A stretch of 64,000 bases of DNA from Saliniramus fredricksonii (lineage in GTDB: Bacteria > Pseudomonadota > Alphaproteobacteria > Rhizobiales > Beijerinckiaceae), in NCBI RefSeq assembly GCF_900094735.1, contig NZ_FMBM01000001.1, forward strand, positions 496,001 through 560,000, read 5' to 3'. A program made the translations under genes and the position numbers. Below the pieces are notes generated by a model. That model did no database searches. It saw nothing but the letters and a program-made list of their open reading frames with translations, and was not told the origin of the DNA. Every line of letters starts with the position of its first letter. Positions within the stretch are counted from its first letter, which is position 1. This document shows, in pieces, positions 45,625-54,891 of the stretch.

Positions 45625-46350
45625 ATGCGTGACGACGCGTTTTATTCGGTACTGGAACGGATCGAGGACGCGCAATCGCTGCCCGAACTCGAGCGGGCGA
45701 TCATGGGGCTGATCGACATTTACGGCTTTGCCCATGCGGGCTACCACGCCCTGCGCCTGCCCAATGATCCGCGCGAAAATCCCGTCGTGATCCATTCCTA
45801 TCCCGAGCAATGGATCAGCCGGTATCGTTCGCAGCGCTATTTCGAGATCGATCCGGTCGTGCTTCAGGCCGCGCGCAGCATCCTGCCTGTCGATTGGGAC
45901 CGGTTGAGCGTGCCGGAAGGGACGCCGCAACTGCTCTTTCGCGAAGCGCTGGATTTCGGTATCGGGCGGAAGGGACTGACCGTGCCGATCCGTGGCGCAC
46001 GCGGAGATCTCGCCGTCTTCACCGTAGTCTCCGCCCTGCCCGATCACGAATGGCAGAGCCTGAAACTGGCCCAGACACGCGATATCCAGCTGATCGGCAA
46101 TTACGTGCACCACCGCGTGCTGGCCCTGTGCTGCGACGATGACGAGGCGCCGATCCAGCTTTCGCGGCGTGAGCGCGAATGCCTGCAATGGGCTGCAGCA
46201 GGTGCGACGATCGCGGGCACCGCCGAACGGCTGCACGTCTCGGAGCGCGCCGTGCGCGGCTATCTCGATTCCGCCCGCCACAAACTCTCCAGCCTGACCA
46301 AGGCCCAGGCGGTCGCGCGTGCGATCGCGCTCGGTATCGTCGAACACTGA
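45625..46350 (+). CDS. luxR: LuxR-family acyl-homoserine-lactone-responsive regulator
   Basis: A 241-residue two-domain regulator. In the autoinducer-binding domain (1-165) the TraR-type residues are kept with exact spacing: Trp63, Tyr67, Asp76-Pro77 and Trp91, plus the GRKGLTVPI strand. The LuxR helix-turn-helix follows (about 175-235; LSRRERECLQWAAAGATIAGTAERLHVSERAVRGYL). It should bind the lactone made by the neighbouring LuxI and activate target promoters. The ribosome site is weak. luxI lies 216 bp downstream on the same strand. Confidence 0.93.
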   Translation: MRDDAFYSVLERIEDAQSLPELERAIMGLIDIYGFAHAGYHALRLPNDPRENPVVIHSYPEQWISRYRSQRYFEIDPVVLQAARSILPVDWDRLSVPEGTPQLLFREALDFGIGRKGLTVPIRGARGDLAVFTVVSALPDHEWQSLKLAQTRDIQLIGNYVHHRVLALCCDDDEAPIQLSRRERECLQWAAAGATIAGTAERLHVSERAVRGYLDSARHKLSSLTKAQAVARAIALGIVEH

Positions 46351-46482
46351 GCGGCAGCGCGATCGGGCGCCGCCGCTGGAGAGCAGTCCCACCTGATTGC
46401 AATTTCAAATATCTGGCGCTGTGAACAGCAACCCCGCAAAAGCGGCAATCAACAAGTGCTTTTCTAAGATTTTACACTATTT

Positions 46483-46496
46483 ACCTTACGAAAGGT
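46483..46496 (+). promoter_or_regulatory. ACCTTACGAAAGGT dyad upstream of luxI
   Basis: A 14-bp dyad with perfect 5-bp arms lies 71 bp before the luxI ATG in an AT-rich stretch. A second short dyad, GCTGTGAACAGC, occurs at 46418-46429. Neither fits the 18-20 bp lux-box consensus well, so they are candidates only for LuxR or another regulator. Confidence 0.3.
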
Positions 46497-46566
46497 CAAA
46501 TTTGACGGATTGCGAAACCTTGTAAAACACCGATTCTGGGTTCTGCCATCAAGGAAAGGACCCGAG

Positions 46567-47220
46567 ATGATTACCCTGATCAACGGACACGAAGCAGATC
46601 GTCACGCCGGGATCGTCGATGCCATGTTCCGTGGAAGGGCCGCGATCTTCCGCGACAAGCTCGGCTGGGACGTTCATGTTGATAACGGGCGCGAAAGCGA
46701 CCCTTACGACGCGCTCAACCCGCTCTATGTCATCGCCCTCGACGACGAGACAGGCGCGGTGGTCGGATCGATCCGGCTGATGCCGACGACCGGCCCGACC
46801 CTGCAGCGCGATATCTTCGCCCAGGCTTTCGACGATGACGTGGATCTCGTCAGCGCCACGATCTGGGAAGCGACGCGGTTCTGCGTGCATCCCGGGAATC
46901 CGCGCAGACTGACGCCGACACGGCTCGACCGTGCCACCTGCGAAATCGCGATCGCCATGTGCGAGATCGGCCTGAAGGCCGGACTCACCCAGTATATCGG
47001 GATTTTCGAGCCGCATATGCAGCGCATCTACCGCCGGATCGGCTGGGCACCGGACGTGCTCGCGCGCTCCACAGCGTTCGGCACCGGCCCGATCGCGGTG
47101 GGGCTGTGGGACGTGACCGAAGAAGCCCTCGCCGATATTCGCGGGCGGGCGGGCATTCACGAAGACATCATCATCGACGGCGCGCGCGAACGTGTCCGTT
47201 TTCTCGCAAGAGCAGCTTGA
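46567..47220 (+). CDS. luxI: Acyl-homoserine-lactone synthase (LuxI family)
   Basis: A 217-residue autoinducer synthase that makes N-acyl-homoserine lactone from SAM and acyl-ACP or acyl-CoA. Nearly all invariant LuxI residues are present at canonical positions: Arg24, Phe28, Trp34, Asp45, Asp48, Arg70, Phe84, Glu101 and Arg104. The start at 46567 has AAAGGA upstream; the frame extends to 46510 but that part is not conserved in form. A small gene follows after 25 nt. Confidence 0.95.
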   Translation: MITLINGHEADRHAGIVDAMFRGRAAIFRDKLGWDVHVDNGRESDPYDALNPLYVIALDDETGAVVGSIRLMPTTGPTLQRDIFAQAFDDDVDLVSATIWEATRFCVHPGNPRRLTPTRLDRATCEIAIAMCEIGLKAGLTQYIGIFEPHMQRIYRRIGWAPDVLARSTAFGTGPIAVGLWDVTEEALADIRGRAGIHEDIIIDGARERVRFLARAA

Positions 47221-47245
47221 ACAAATAACAAAGAGGGGCACGGAC

Positions 47246-47443
47246 ATGCATATCCAGTACGAGGACAACAAGGACAATCTCGATGACGTCGCCGAGCGCA
47301 TCGGTGAACTCGCCAGCGTGGTGCGCGAAGAGGGCGATCCCGTCCTCGCGCATCTGCTCGACAACGTGTATGCCGCGATCTATTACGTCGCGGCCAAGCG
47401 GATCTCGAAAAATCATCAGAACATGCGTCACCGGCTTTCCTGA
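47246..47443 (+). CDS. 65-residue acidic protein cotranscribed with luxI
   Basis: A 65-residue protein from ATG 47246, preceded by AGAGGGG at good spacing (a GTG at 47192 would overlap luxI). It reads as two helices: DNLDDVAERIGELASVVREEG and PVLAHLLDNVYAAIYYVAAKRISKNHQ; the first is acidic and the second amphipathic. I do not recognise the family. Placement directly behind luxI recalls cinS of Rhizobium leguminosarum, a small anti-repressor gene cotranscribed with cinI, but homology is not shown here. Confidence 0.72.
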   Translation: MHIQYEDNKDNLDDVAERIGELASVVREEGDPVLAHLLDNVYAAIYYVAAKRISKNHQNMRHRLS

Positions 47444-49599
47444 GGCCGGCTTGCGGGCAGAGCCGGTCTGCACCGGCGACTGCCCGCGCCGTGCGGCGTC
47501 TTGTGCCAGCCGGAGCTGTCCGTGAACAATTCCCGCAGCGCGCACCAGGCGGCGGCGCTGACGAGCAGGTAATAGAACGGCAGCAACGGAAGCCGGGCCA
47601 GCAGCCCCGCTCTCCGGCGTCGGACCACACCGATCAGCGCCGGCACCAGCGTGGCCGCGACGCCGAGGCAGAAGGTGACCCCGGCCACGGTGAAGATCAG
47701 CAATCCGTAAGGGGCCGTCACGCCCTTGTGGAACCAGTCCAGCCAGAAAGGAGCATGGCCGAACGTCACGGAAACCGGGGTGGCGAGCGCGGCGAGCCCG
47801 GTCAGGAAGAACAACGGATAGGCCATGGCCGAAAGGACGGCCCCGAAGGTACAGGCCAGCACGACCAGATAGCGCATCCCCCCCATGGCCTGTGCGGCCC
47901 GCAAGGGATCGCGTGTATGCGTGATCGCTGTTTGCAGAAAGCCCTTCATCCAGCGTTTGCGCTGCGCATGCCATGCCCGAAGACCCACCGGCGCCTCTTC
48001 CCAGGTCGTCGCAGGGAGATCTGCCGTGAAAAGCCGCATATGCGCGAGCCGCAAGCCCAGATCGGCATCCTCGGTCACGTTCCAGGCATCCCAGCCGCAG
48101 GCACCGCGCAGGGCCGCAATCCGGAAATGGTTGGACGTCCCCCCGAGCGGGACCGGCAGCCCCAGTCGCAGGAAACCGGGATTGATCACGTCGAAGAGGG
48201 CGGCATATTCGACCGCGAAACAGCCGGGGAGGAAGCCGTCGGAATCATTGTCGATGGCCAGCCTTGCCTGCAGGCAAACGGTCTCCGGACCAAGCACCGC
48301 AAAGGTTTCCGCCGCAAGGCGCAACTGGCCCGGCTCGGGGATATCCTCGGCATCATAGATCACCAGATGCGTGCCACGCGCGAATGGCAGCGCCGCGTTG
48401 AGGGCGCGCGGCTTGGTGCGCGGCCTGCCGTCGGGCGCGACGAGTATGCGGTAGCCGTGGCGCTGTGCGTGCGGGCGCAGCGCGGCATGGGTCCGGGAAT
48501 CGTCGGACTCGATCACGAAGATCACGTCACGTTTTGACGCGGGGTAATCGATGGCTGCGATCGCATCACAGAGTTGCTCCGCTACCGCCTCCTCCCGGTA
48601 GAGCGCGACGACGATGCTGTAATGCGGCAGATGGGCATCGTCGAGCGCCGGCGGGCGGATCTTCGGGGTAATGCCGGCGATTTCCCGACAGGTGGTGATG
48701 CGCAAGAGCGCGAGAAAGGCGCTCACGAGGCAGATCAGGACGCTGACCAGGGCGAAAGCCAGATCCACAGGCAAACTCAGCGGCAGCAGCGCAAATGCCG
48801 CCATTCCCCCAAACAGCGCACGGCGCTGCCAGGGCCGTGCGCCGCCGAGATGGCTGAAGCGCGGATGCCGGTCGGGGAGCGCGTGGGCCGCCTGATAGGC
48901 GATGCGCGGCGCATCGGCCGCGATCGCCGCCGCCTCGAACCGCGCGGGATCCGTCAAGGCGAGGCCTGGGGGAAAGCCACTCCCCTGAAGGCGTAGCATG
49001 CCGCTCGCATCACGATGCCGTGATGCCTGTTCGACGAGATATGCCAGCGCGGCACCGCGCGGTGCGCTCACCATGCGCAGATCCCCGCCATGCCGGGCCG
49101 GCGCGAGCGGTGCATGGCCGGCTGCGATCGCGACATCCGACGGTATGCCTTCGACGATGACCGGATCGGCGAGGAAGGGCAGGCCGAGATGCCGCGCCAG
49201 CGCGCGGTAATAGCGCGTCGTGTCCAGACCGCCGCCCGCAAGCAGCACGGCGACCGGGCACTCCCCCAACCGGTGGGCCTCCTCGGCGGCGGCGCGCAAC
49301 TCCGCCCCCGGAACGCCGGCCTCCATGAGGAAGGCCAGTGTCGCCGGCAATGGCTGGCTACAGGCGAGGCGGCTGCGCTCCGGTTGCGCAGGCATCGTCG
49401 CGGCGCGGGGCGTGACGTCACGATTGCCGGCCCGGGAGACCGTTTCAGCCACTGACGATGCGTCTGCCTTGGCGGCGATGCCATGCAGGTTGGCAATATC
49501 AGGGTCATCGGCGATGCCCGAGCCCCCGGCGCCCCCCGCCGACATGCCCGAAGCCCTTTGCCCATATGGCGGGCGCTCATCGCCCGCTTGACCCTGCAT
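47428..49599 (-). CDS. Family 2 glycosyltransferase with N-terminal GspE_N-like domain
   Basis: A protein of 723 residues from ATG 49599 (ATG 49545 with AAAGGG upstream is an alternative). Residues about 85-215 resemble the type II secretion GspE N-terminal domain (LGECPVAVLLAGGGLDTTRYYRALARHLGLPFL). Two membrane helices (about 260-305) precede a GT-A domain with YSIVVALYREE, VIYDAEDIPEP, TEDADLGLRL and the processive QRKRW motif, then four or more C-terminal helices. This suggests synthesis of a beta-linked surface polysaccharide. It overlaps the end of the luxI-linked gene by 16 bp and is divergent from a binding-protein gene. Confidence 0.85.
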   Translation of the reverse strand: MQGQAGDERPPYGQRASGMSAGGAGGSGIADDPDIANLHGIAAKADASSVAETVSRAGNRDVTPRAATMPAQPERSRLACSQPLPATLAFLMEAGVPGAELRAAAEEAHRLGECPVAVLLAGGGLDTTRYYRALARHLGLPFLADPVIVEGIPSDVAIAAGHAPLAPARHGGDLRMVSAPRGAALAYLVEQASRHRDASGMLRLQGSGFPPGLALTDPARFEAAAIAADAPRIAYQAAHALPDRHPRFSHLGGARPWQRRALFGGMAAFALLPLSLPVDLAFALVSVLICLVSAFLALLRITTCREIAGITPKIRPPALDDAHLPHYSIVVALYREEAVAEQLCDAIAAIDYPASKRDVIFVIESDDSRTHAALRPHAQRHGYRILVAPDGRPRTKPRALNAALPFARGTHLVIYDAEDIPEPGQLRLAAETFAVLGPETVCLQARLAIDNDSDGFLPGCFAVEYAALFDVINPGFLRLGLPVPLGGTSNHFRIAALRGACGWDAWNVTEDADLGLRLAHMRLFTADLPATTWEEAPVGLRAWHAQRKRWMKGFLQTAITHTRDPLRAAQAMGGMRYLVVLACTFGAVLSAMAYPLFFLTGLAALATPVSVTFGHAPFWLDWFHKGVTAPYGLLIFTVAGVTFCLGVAATLVPALIGVVRRRRAGLLARLPLLPFYYLLVSAAAWCALRELFTDSSGWHKTPHGAGSRRCRPALPASRPQESR
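47453..47487 (+). terminator. Hairpin after the luxI operon
   Basis: A two-step stem: GCGGGCA (47453-47459) with TGCCCGC (47481-47487), and inside it GCCGGT (47462-47467) with ACCGGC (47472-47477) around a CTGC loop. It begins 10 nt after the small gene's stop and lies inside the 3' end of the convergent glycosyltransferase. There is no T run, so it is a weak terminator candidate. Confidence 0.4.
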
Positions 49600-49680
49600 A
49601 CCCGTCAAGGCTAACCCCGATTGGTGTTCGACGCATGAACCGCACGGCAAAGCCGCTCCCGCGATCTTAAAGTGCAAAAT

Positions 49681-50676
49681 ATGACAAAATGCAATTCAAA
49701 ATCGCTTTTTCGCCGATGGGTTGTGTATTTCTCAAAAACCGTCATTTCGAGATTGCATCCGGGCGTCGCCCGCATCGCGCCGATCCTCGCGCTCGGCCTT
49801 GCCCTGTTCGTGTTCCCGCATTCGCTGTCGGCAGCGCAAGCCCAGCCCGAAGGCGCGGCACCAGCCCCCCTGCCCCCTGCCTTCACCGCCACCGGCATTC
49901 CCGGCTTCTGGGATCCGCGCGCACGGGTCGAGCCCGTCGATATCCCCTCCGGGCGCAGCCTGCGGATCCTCACCTCCGACGATTTTCCACCGCTGCATTT
50001 CGGCGGGCCGGACGCCGTTCCGACGGGGTTCTCGGTCGAGCTTGCCCGGCTCGTCTGCGAGACGCTGCAAGTGCCCTGCACCATTCAGGTGCGCAGTTTC
50101 TCGACCTTGCTCGATGCGCTGGAATCGGGGGAGGGCGATGTCGTGGCCGCAGCGTTTGCCGGCAATCCGCGACTGCATGAGCGTTTTGCCGTCACGCTGC
50201 CCTATTTTCGCTTTCCCGCGCGTTTCATTGCCCGGGCCGAGGACGCACCCGTCGCGATCACGGCGGCGGATCTCGCCAACCGGCGCATCGGCGTGGTGTC
50301 GCAGACCGCTCATGCCGCCTGGCTCGAACGCTACTTTCCCGATGCCGTCCCCGTACCCGCACCCAATGCCGCGATCGCACGCAGTGATCTGCAGCGCGGA
50401 GCGAGCGATCTCCTGTTCGGCGACGGCTTGTCGCTGGCCCTCTGGCTCGGCGGACGCGCTTCGCAGGAATGTTGCGTCTTCGTCGGCGAGCCCTATTTCG
50501 ATGATCGCTACTTCGGCGAGGGGATTGGTTTCGTCATGCGCGACGAGGATGCACGTCTGGCGCGTGCTTTCGACCATGCCCTGCACCGGATCTGGGAAGA
50601 CGGCGCCTATGCGCGCACCTGGCTCGCCTTCTTTCCGATCAGTCCGCTCGAACCCGCACGCGCCTTCCTGCGCTGA
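49681..50676 (+). CDS. Orphan periplasmic substrate-binding protein (SBP_bac_3 family)
   Basis: A protein of 331 residues from ATG 49681 (GTG at 49672 or 49723 are alternatives; none has a good ribosome site). A signal segment (about 27-52, ending SAAQA) is followed by the family 3 fold: SLRILTSDDFPPLHFGGPDAVPTGFSVELARLVC, LESGEGDVVAAAFAGNPRLHERF and LANRRIGVVSQTAHAAWLERYF. It resembles polar amino-acid binding proteins, yet no permease or ATPase is nearby. It shares an upstream region of about 80 bp with the divergent glycosyltransferase. Confidence 0.82.
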   Translation: MTKCNSKSLFRRWVVYFSKTVISRLHPGVARIAPILALGLALFVFPHSLSAAQAQPEGAAPAPLPPAFTATGIPGFWDPRARVEPVDIPSGRSLRILTSDDFPPLHFGGPDAVPTGFSVELARLVCETLQVPCTIQVRSFSTLLDALESGEGDVVAAAFAGNPRLHERFAVTLPYFRFPARFIARAEDAPVAITAADLANRRIGVVSQTAHAAWLERYFPDAVPVPAPNAAIARSDLQRGASDLLFGDGLSLALWLGGRASQECCVFVGEPYFDDRYFGEGIGFVMRDEDARLARAFDHALHRIWEDGAYARTWLAFFPISPLEPARAFLR

Positions 50677-50825
50677 GAAACGGGTGAGTTGACGCACGCC
50701 CCGCGAGGGCGCAAAAGCGTGGCGCGCGCAGACCCTGCGGCGATGCCGCATCCGCGGGCATCGTGCTGCCGTTTCGCTTTCGATGTGCGCGGATCCCGCC
50801 GACAACAGATGAGAGAGACCTGAAG

Positions 50826-52523
50826 ATGTTCGATCCCGCGCTGCTTGCCGCCGCCAATGCCTGGCCTTTCGAGGAGGCGCGCAAACTCGTCGCGCGGGTG
50901 GAGCGGCTTGGCAAGACGGAGGTCGTGTTCGAAACCGGCTACGGCCCTTCAGGCCTGCCGCATATCGGCACCTTCGGCGAGGTGGCCCGCACCACCATGG
51001 TGCGCCATGCTTTCGAAGTGCTCACCGGCGGTTCGATCCCGACCCGGCTGATCGCCTTCTCCGACGATATGGACGGGCTGCGCAAGGTCCCCGACAACGT
51101 GCCCAATCAGGATCTGCTGAAGGCCGCGCTCAACCAGCCCCTGACGAAGGTGCCCGACCCGTTCGGCACGCACGAATCCTTCGGCCACCATAACAATGCC
51201 CGCCTGCGCGCCTTCCTCGACGCGTTCGGCTTCGACTACGAGTTCCTCTCCGCCACCGATTGCTACAGGTCGGGCCGGTTCGACGAAACGCTGATGCGCA
51301 TGCTCGCGCGCTATGACGCGGTGATGGAAGTGATGCTGCCCTCCCTGCGCGCGGAGCGCCGGCAGACCTATTCGCCTTTCCTGCCGCTGCATCCGGTCAC
51401 CGGCGCGGTGATGCAGGTCCCGGTCGAGGAACATGATGCTGCGCGCGGCACCATCGTCTGGCGCGATCCCGCAAGCGGCGAGCGCTATGAGACCCCGGTC
51501 ACCGGCGGGCATTGCAAGATGCAGTGGAAGCCCGACTGGGCCATGCGCTGGGTGGCGCTCGGGGTGGATTACGAAATGGCGGGCAAGGATCTGATCGATT
51601 CCGTGAAGCTGTCGGGGCAGATCGCACAGGCAATTGACGGCGCGCCGCCCGAGGGCTTCAATTATGAGCTCTTCCTCGATGAGAACGGCCAGAAGATCTC
51701 CAAGTCGAAGGGCAACGGCCTGACCATCGACGAATGGCTGCGCTACGGCACGCAGGAGAGCCTGTCGCTCTACATGTTCCACAAGCCGCGCGAGGCCAAA
51801 CGGCTGTATTTCGACGTGATCCCGCGTTTCGTCGACGATTATCTCACCTTCCTCGAGAAATACCCGCAGCAGGAAGACAAGCAGAAGCTCGCCAACCCGG
51901 TCTGGCACATCCATTCCGGCGCGCCACCGGCGCCGGAGCTGATCGGCGGCGATGCGGTGAGCGGGGGCACGACCCTGTCCTTCTCGATGCTGCTCAATCT
52001 CGTCGCGGTGGCCAATTCCGAGGATCCGGCGGTGATGTGGGGCTTCATCCGCCGCTACGCGCCGGGCGTTTCACCACAGACGCATCCGCGCCTCGATGCG
52101 CTGGTGGCGCGCGCGCTGGCCTATTTCCGCGACTTCGTGCGCCCGGCCAAGCAATACCGCATGCCCGACGAGAATGAGCGCGCAGCTTTGCAGGAGCTGC
52201 ACGACAGGCTCGGCGAGGCTGTCGGCTCCACTGATGCGGGGGCGCTGCAGGATATCGTCTACGATGTCGGGCGCACGCATTTCCCCGATCTCTCGGGCAA
52301 GTCGAAGAGCCCGGACGGGCGCCCCGGCGTGGCACGCGGCTGGTTCGAGACGATCTACCAGATCCTGCTCGGCCAGAGCCGCGGCCCCCGCTTCGGCTCC
52401 TTCATCGCGCTCTACGGCGTCGAAGAGACCCGCGCCCTGATCGCCAAGGCGCTTGCCGGTGAACTCATGGCCGAGCACGAGGCGTTCCTGGCATCACGCG
52501 GACAGGCCAAGATGCAGGGCTGA
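50826..52523 (+). CDS. lysK: Lysyl-tRNA synthetase, class I
   Basis: A 565-residue class I LysRS, the archaeal-type enzyme that replaces class II LysRS in many alphaproteobacteria. HIGH-type motif in [20 protein letters not shown]-type motif KISKSKG, and the C-terminal helix-bundle anticodon region are visible. It charges tRNA-Lys. The start at 50826 (MFDPALL) is preceded by GAGAGACC; an in-frame ATG at 50763 is less likely. It appears monocistronic. Confidence 0.96.
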   Translation: MFDPALLAAANAWPFEEARKLVARVERLGKTEVVFETGYGPSGLPHIGTFGEVARTTMVRHAFEVLTGGSIPTRLIAFSDDMDGLRKVPDNVPNQDLLKAALNQPLTKVPDPFGTHESFGHHNNARLRAFLDAFGFDYEFLSATDCYRSGRFDETLMRMLARYDAVMEVMLPSLRAERRQTYSPFLPLHPVTGAVMQVPVEEHDAARGTIVWRDPASGERYETPVTGGHCKMQWKPDWAMRWVALGVDYEMAGKDLIDSVKLSGQIAQAIDGAPPEGFNYELFLDENGQKISKSKGNGLTIDEWLRYGTQESLSLYMFHKPREAKRLYFDVIPRFVDDYLTFLEKYPQQEDKQKLANPVWHIHSGAPPAPELIGGDAVSGGTTLSFSMLLNLVAVANSEDPAVMWGFIRRYAPGVSPQTHPRLDALVARALAYFRDFVRPAKQYRMPDENERAALQELHDRLGEAVGSTDAGALQDIVYDVGRTHFPDLSGKSKSPDGRPGVARGWFETIYQILLGQSRGPRFGSFIALYGVEETRALIAKALAGELMAEHEAFLASRGQAKMQG

Positions 52524-52556
52524 AGGCGCGCGCCGGCAGATGATTGCTTTTGGCAG

Positions 52557-52584
52557 TCATCCAACCACCGCGATGGCGCGTAGA
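52557..52584 (+). promoter_or_regulatory. ECF-sigma-like promoter candidate for the flavoprotein operon
   Basis: TCATCC (52557-52562) and CGTAGA (52579-52584) are separated by 16 bp, about 60 bp before the first gene. The same arrangement precedes the SDR operon at 58260-58287. It resembles the RpoE/ChrR promoter of Rhodobacter (TGATCC, then CGTAAGA-like -10) as I remember it. Confidence 0.4.
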
Positions 52585-52645
52585 TGAGAAGGTCGTCGCT
52601 GCGGCGCAACCGGAAGCGTTGAACAACCAGAAAGCAAAAGTCAGT

Positions 52646-54010
52646 ATGCGGATAGCCATCATCGGTACGGGAATCGCCGGCCTGTCAGCGGCATGGTTGC
52701 TCAATCAACGTCACGACATCACCGTATACGAAGCCGATGACCGGATCGGCGGTCATTCGAACACCGTCGATGCGCCCATCGGCGATCGGTCGATTCCCGT
52801 CGATACCGGGTTCATCGTCTTCAATGATCGCACCTATCCCAATCTGAACGCCCTGTTCGCGGCACTCGATGTGCCTTTCAAGCCGAGTTCCATGTCGTTT
52901 TCCGTCAGCGTCGGCGGGGGCGCGCTCGAATATGCCGGCGACCGGATCGCCAGCCTGTTCGCGCAGCGCCGCAATCTGTTTCGCCCGGCCCATTACCGGA
53001 TGATCGCGGATATCCTGCGCTTCTATCGCGAATCCGTCGCCATGGTCGCCGCCGACCGGATTCCCGATCACACGCTGGGCCGCCTGCTCGCCGATGGCGG
53101 TTACGGGCGCGCTTTCATCTACGATCACATCCTGCCGATGGGATCGGCGATCTGGTCAGCCGATATCCGCGAGATGCTGGATTTTCCAGCCAGCACCTTC
53201 CTGCGTTTCTTCTCCAATCACGGCCTGCTCACCGTCAATGACCAGCCGCAATGGCTGACCGTCGAGGGCGGCTCGCGGGTCTATGTCGAGCGGCTCTCGG
53301 CGCCTTTCCGCTCCCGGATTCGCACGGGGACGCCCGTGCGCGCCGTCAGCCGCAGCGAAGACGGCGTGATCGTCGCGACCGACGGCCATGAACCGGAGCA
53401 TTTCGACCAGGTGGTCTTTGCCACCCATGCCGACACGACGCTGGCCCTGCTCGCGGATGCCGATCCCGAAGAAGAAGCCGTGCTGGGGCAGTTTCCGTTC
53501 CAGCCCAACACCGCCATCCTGCATACCGACCCGGCGCTGATGCCCCGGCGTCGCCGGGCCTGGGCCAGCTGGAACTACATGTCGCCCGCATCCGTCTCGG
53601 CCGGCAGCCCCGTCTCGGTGACCTACTGGATGAACCGGCTGCAATCCCTGCCCTGCGCAGAGGATGTCTTCGTCTCCGTCAACCCCACGCGCGCGCCCGA
53701 TCCCGCGCGGGTTCTGGGGACCTTCGCCTACGATCATCCCGTCTTCAATGCCGGCGCCATTGCAGCGCAGACGCAAATCGGCGATATTCAGGGACGGCGC
53801 GGGATCTGGGTCTGCGGGGCATGGACGGGTTACGGCTTCCACGAAGACGGGCTTTCTTCGGCGCTGGAAGTGGCTCAGGCGCTCGGCGTGCCGCGCCCCT
53901 GGCAGGTGCGCGAATCGAGCACGGCGGCAGACAATTGCCGGCCTGCACGCCCGGCACCGGCAACCATGGCGGAGGCGGCTGACGGTTACGGCCTCGCCGC
54001 AGCGGAATGA
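52646..54010 (+). CDS. FAD/NAD(P)-binding flavoprotein (COG2907-type)
   Basis: A 454-residue flavoprotein with the dinucleotide-binding start MRIAIIGTGIAGLSAAWLL, then YEADDRIGGHSNTV, FIVFNDRTYPNL and DQVVFATHADTTLALL, and a C-terminal FAD segment with GIWVCGAWTGYGFHEDGL. It belongs to the predicted amine-oxidase-like group that clusters with DUF1365 and cyclopropane-fatty-acid synthase-like methyltransferases, where it is linked to unusual fatty-acid modification. The stop overlaps DUF1365 by 4 nt. The frame is open to 52544 but the GTGIAG start defines the gene. Confidence 0.88.
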   Translation: MRIAIIGTGIAGLSAAWLLNQRHDITVYEADDRIGGHSNTVDAPIGDRSIPVDTGFIVFNDRTYPNLNALFAALDVPFKPSSMSFSVSVGGGALEYAGDRIASLFAQRRNLFRPAHYRMIADILRFYRESVAMVAADRIPDHTLGRLLADGGYGRAFIYDHILPMGSAIWSADIREMLDFPASTFLRFFSNHGLLTVNDQPQWLTVEGGSRVYVERLSAPFRSRIRTGTPVRAVSRSEDGVIVATDGHEPEHFDQVVFATHADTTLALLADADPEEEAVLGQFPFQPNTAILHTDPALMPRRRRAWASWNYMSPASVSAGSPVSVTYWMNRLQSLPCAEDVFVSVNPTRAPDPARVLGTFAYDHPVFNAGAIAAQTQIGDIQGRRGIWVCGAWTGYGFHEDGLSSALEVAQALGVPRPWQVRESSTAADNCRPARPAPATMAEAADGYGLAAAE

Positions 54011-54891
54011 ATCTGGCAAAAGCGCGCGATACATCCAACCGGCTTTATCCGCGACCGGCCCGTGAGCCGGCCGCCACGCTCTATGTCGGGCGCGTGATGC
54101 ATCGCCGGTTGCGCCCCTTCGGTCATCGTTTCGCTTATCGCGTGTTCTCGCTGCTGATCGATATCGACCGGATCGACGAGGTTGCGGCCAGGAGCCGGCT
54201 GTTTTCCCACAACCGCTTCAATCTCTTCGGCTATCACGACCGCGACCACGGACCGCGCGAGAATGTTGCGCGCGAGAACGCCTCCCGGGATGCCGGTGCT
54301 GCGGGGCACGCGGGCCTGCGCCCCTGGCTGGAGCGCCATCTCGACGCCGCCGGCATCGATATCGGCCATGGCCGCATCCGGCTCCTCTGCTTCCCGCGCG
54401 TGCTCGGCTACACCTTCAACCCGCTGAGCATCTTCTTCTGCCACGATGCGGCGGGGCGGCTCGCGGCGATCATCTACGAGGTGCACAATACCTTCGGTGA
54501 ACGTCACGTCTATCTGTTCCGGATCGCGGATGGCGATCGGGCGAGCGCCGCGCGGTCGGCGGTCCTGACCCATGCCACCGACAAGACCTTCCACGTCTCG
54601 CCCTTCATCGACATGACACCGCGCTATCGCTTCCGCCTGCGCGAACCGGGCGAGACATTGTCGATCCTGATCCGCGAGGCGGATTCGCAAGGCGATCTGC
54701 TGCTGGCGACCCTGCATGGCGAAGCCGTGGCCTTCAACGATGGCAATCTGGCGAAACTGTTCGTCACCCACCCGCTGATGACGCTGAAGGTGGTTGCGGC
54801 GATCCACTGGGAGGCACTCCGGCTCTGGTGGAAGGGAGCGCGCTATCATCCGCGCCCCGAACCGCCGCCCCACGGCATGAGCCCGCGCTGA
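54007..54891 (+). CDS. DUF1365 family protein
   Basis: A 294-residue DUF1365 protein. Typical segments are LYVGRVMHRRLRPFGHRFAYRVFSLLIDIDRI, RIRLLCFPRVLGYTFNPLSIFFCHD and DKTFHVSPFIDMTPRYRFRL. The family has no established activity, but it is nearly always coupled to the COG2907 flavoprotein and a fatty-acid methyltransferase and responds to singlet oxygen in Rhodobacter. It overlaps the flavoprotein (ATGA), and the transporter ATG follows its stop with no gap. Confidence 0.9.
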   Translation: MNLAKARDTSNRLYPRPAREPAATLYVGRVMHRRLRPFGHRFAYRVFSLLIDIDRIDEVAARSRLFSHNRFNLFGYHDRDHGPRENVARENASRDAGAAGHAGLRPWLERHLDAAGIDIGHGRIRLLCFPRVLGYTFNPLSIFFCHDAAGRLAAIIYEVHNTFGERHVYLFRIADGDRASAARSAVLTHATDKTFHVSPFIDMTPRYRFRLREPGETLSILIREADSQGDLLLATLHGEAVAFNDGNLAKLFVTHPLMTLKVVAAIHWEALRLWWKGARYHPRPEPPPHGMSPR

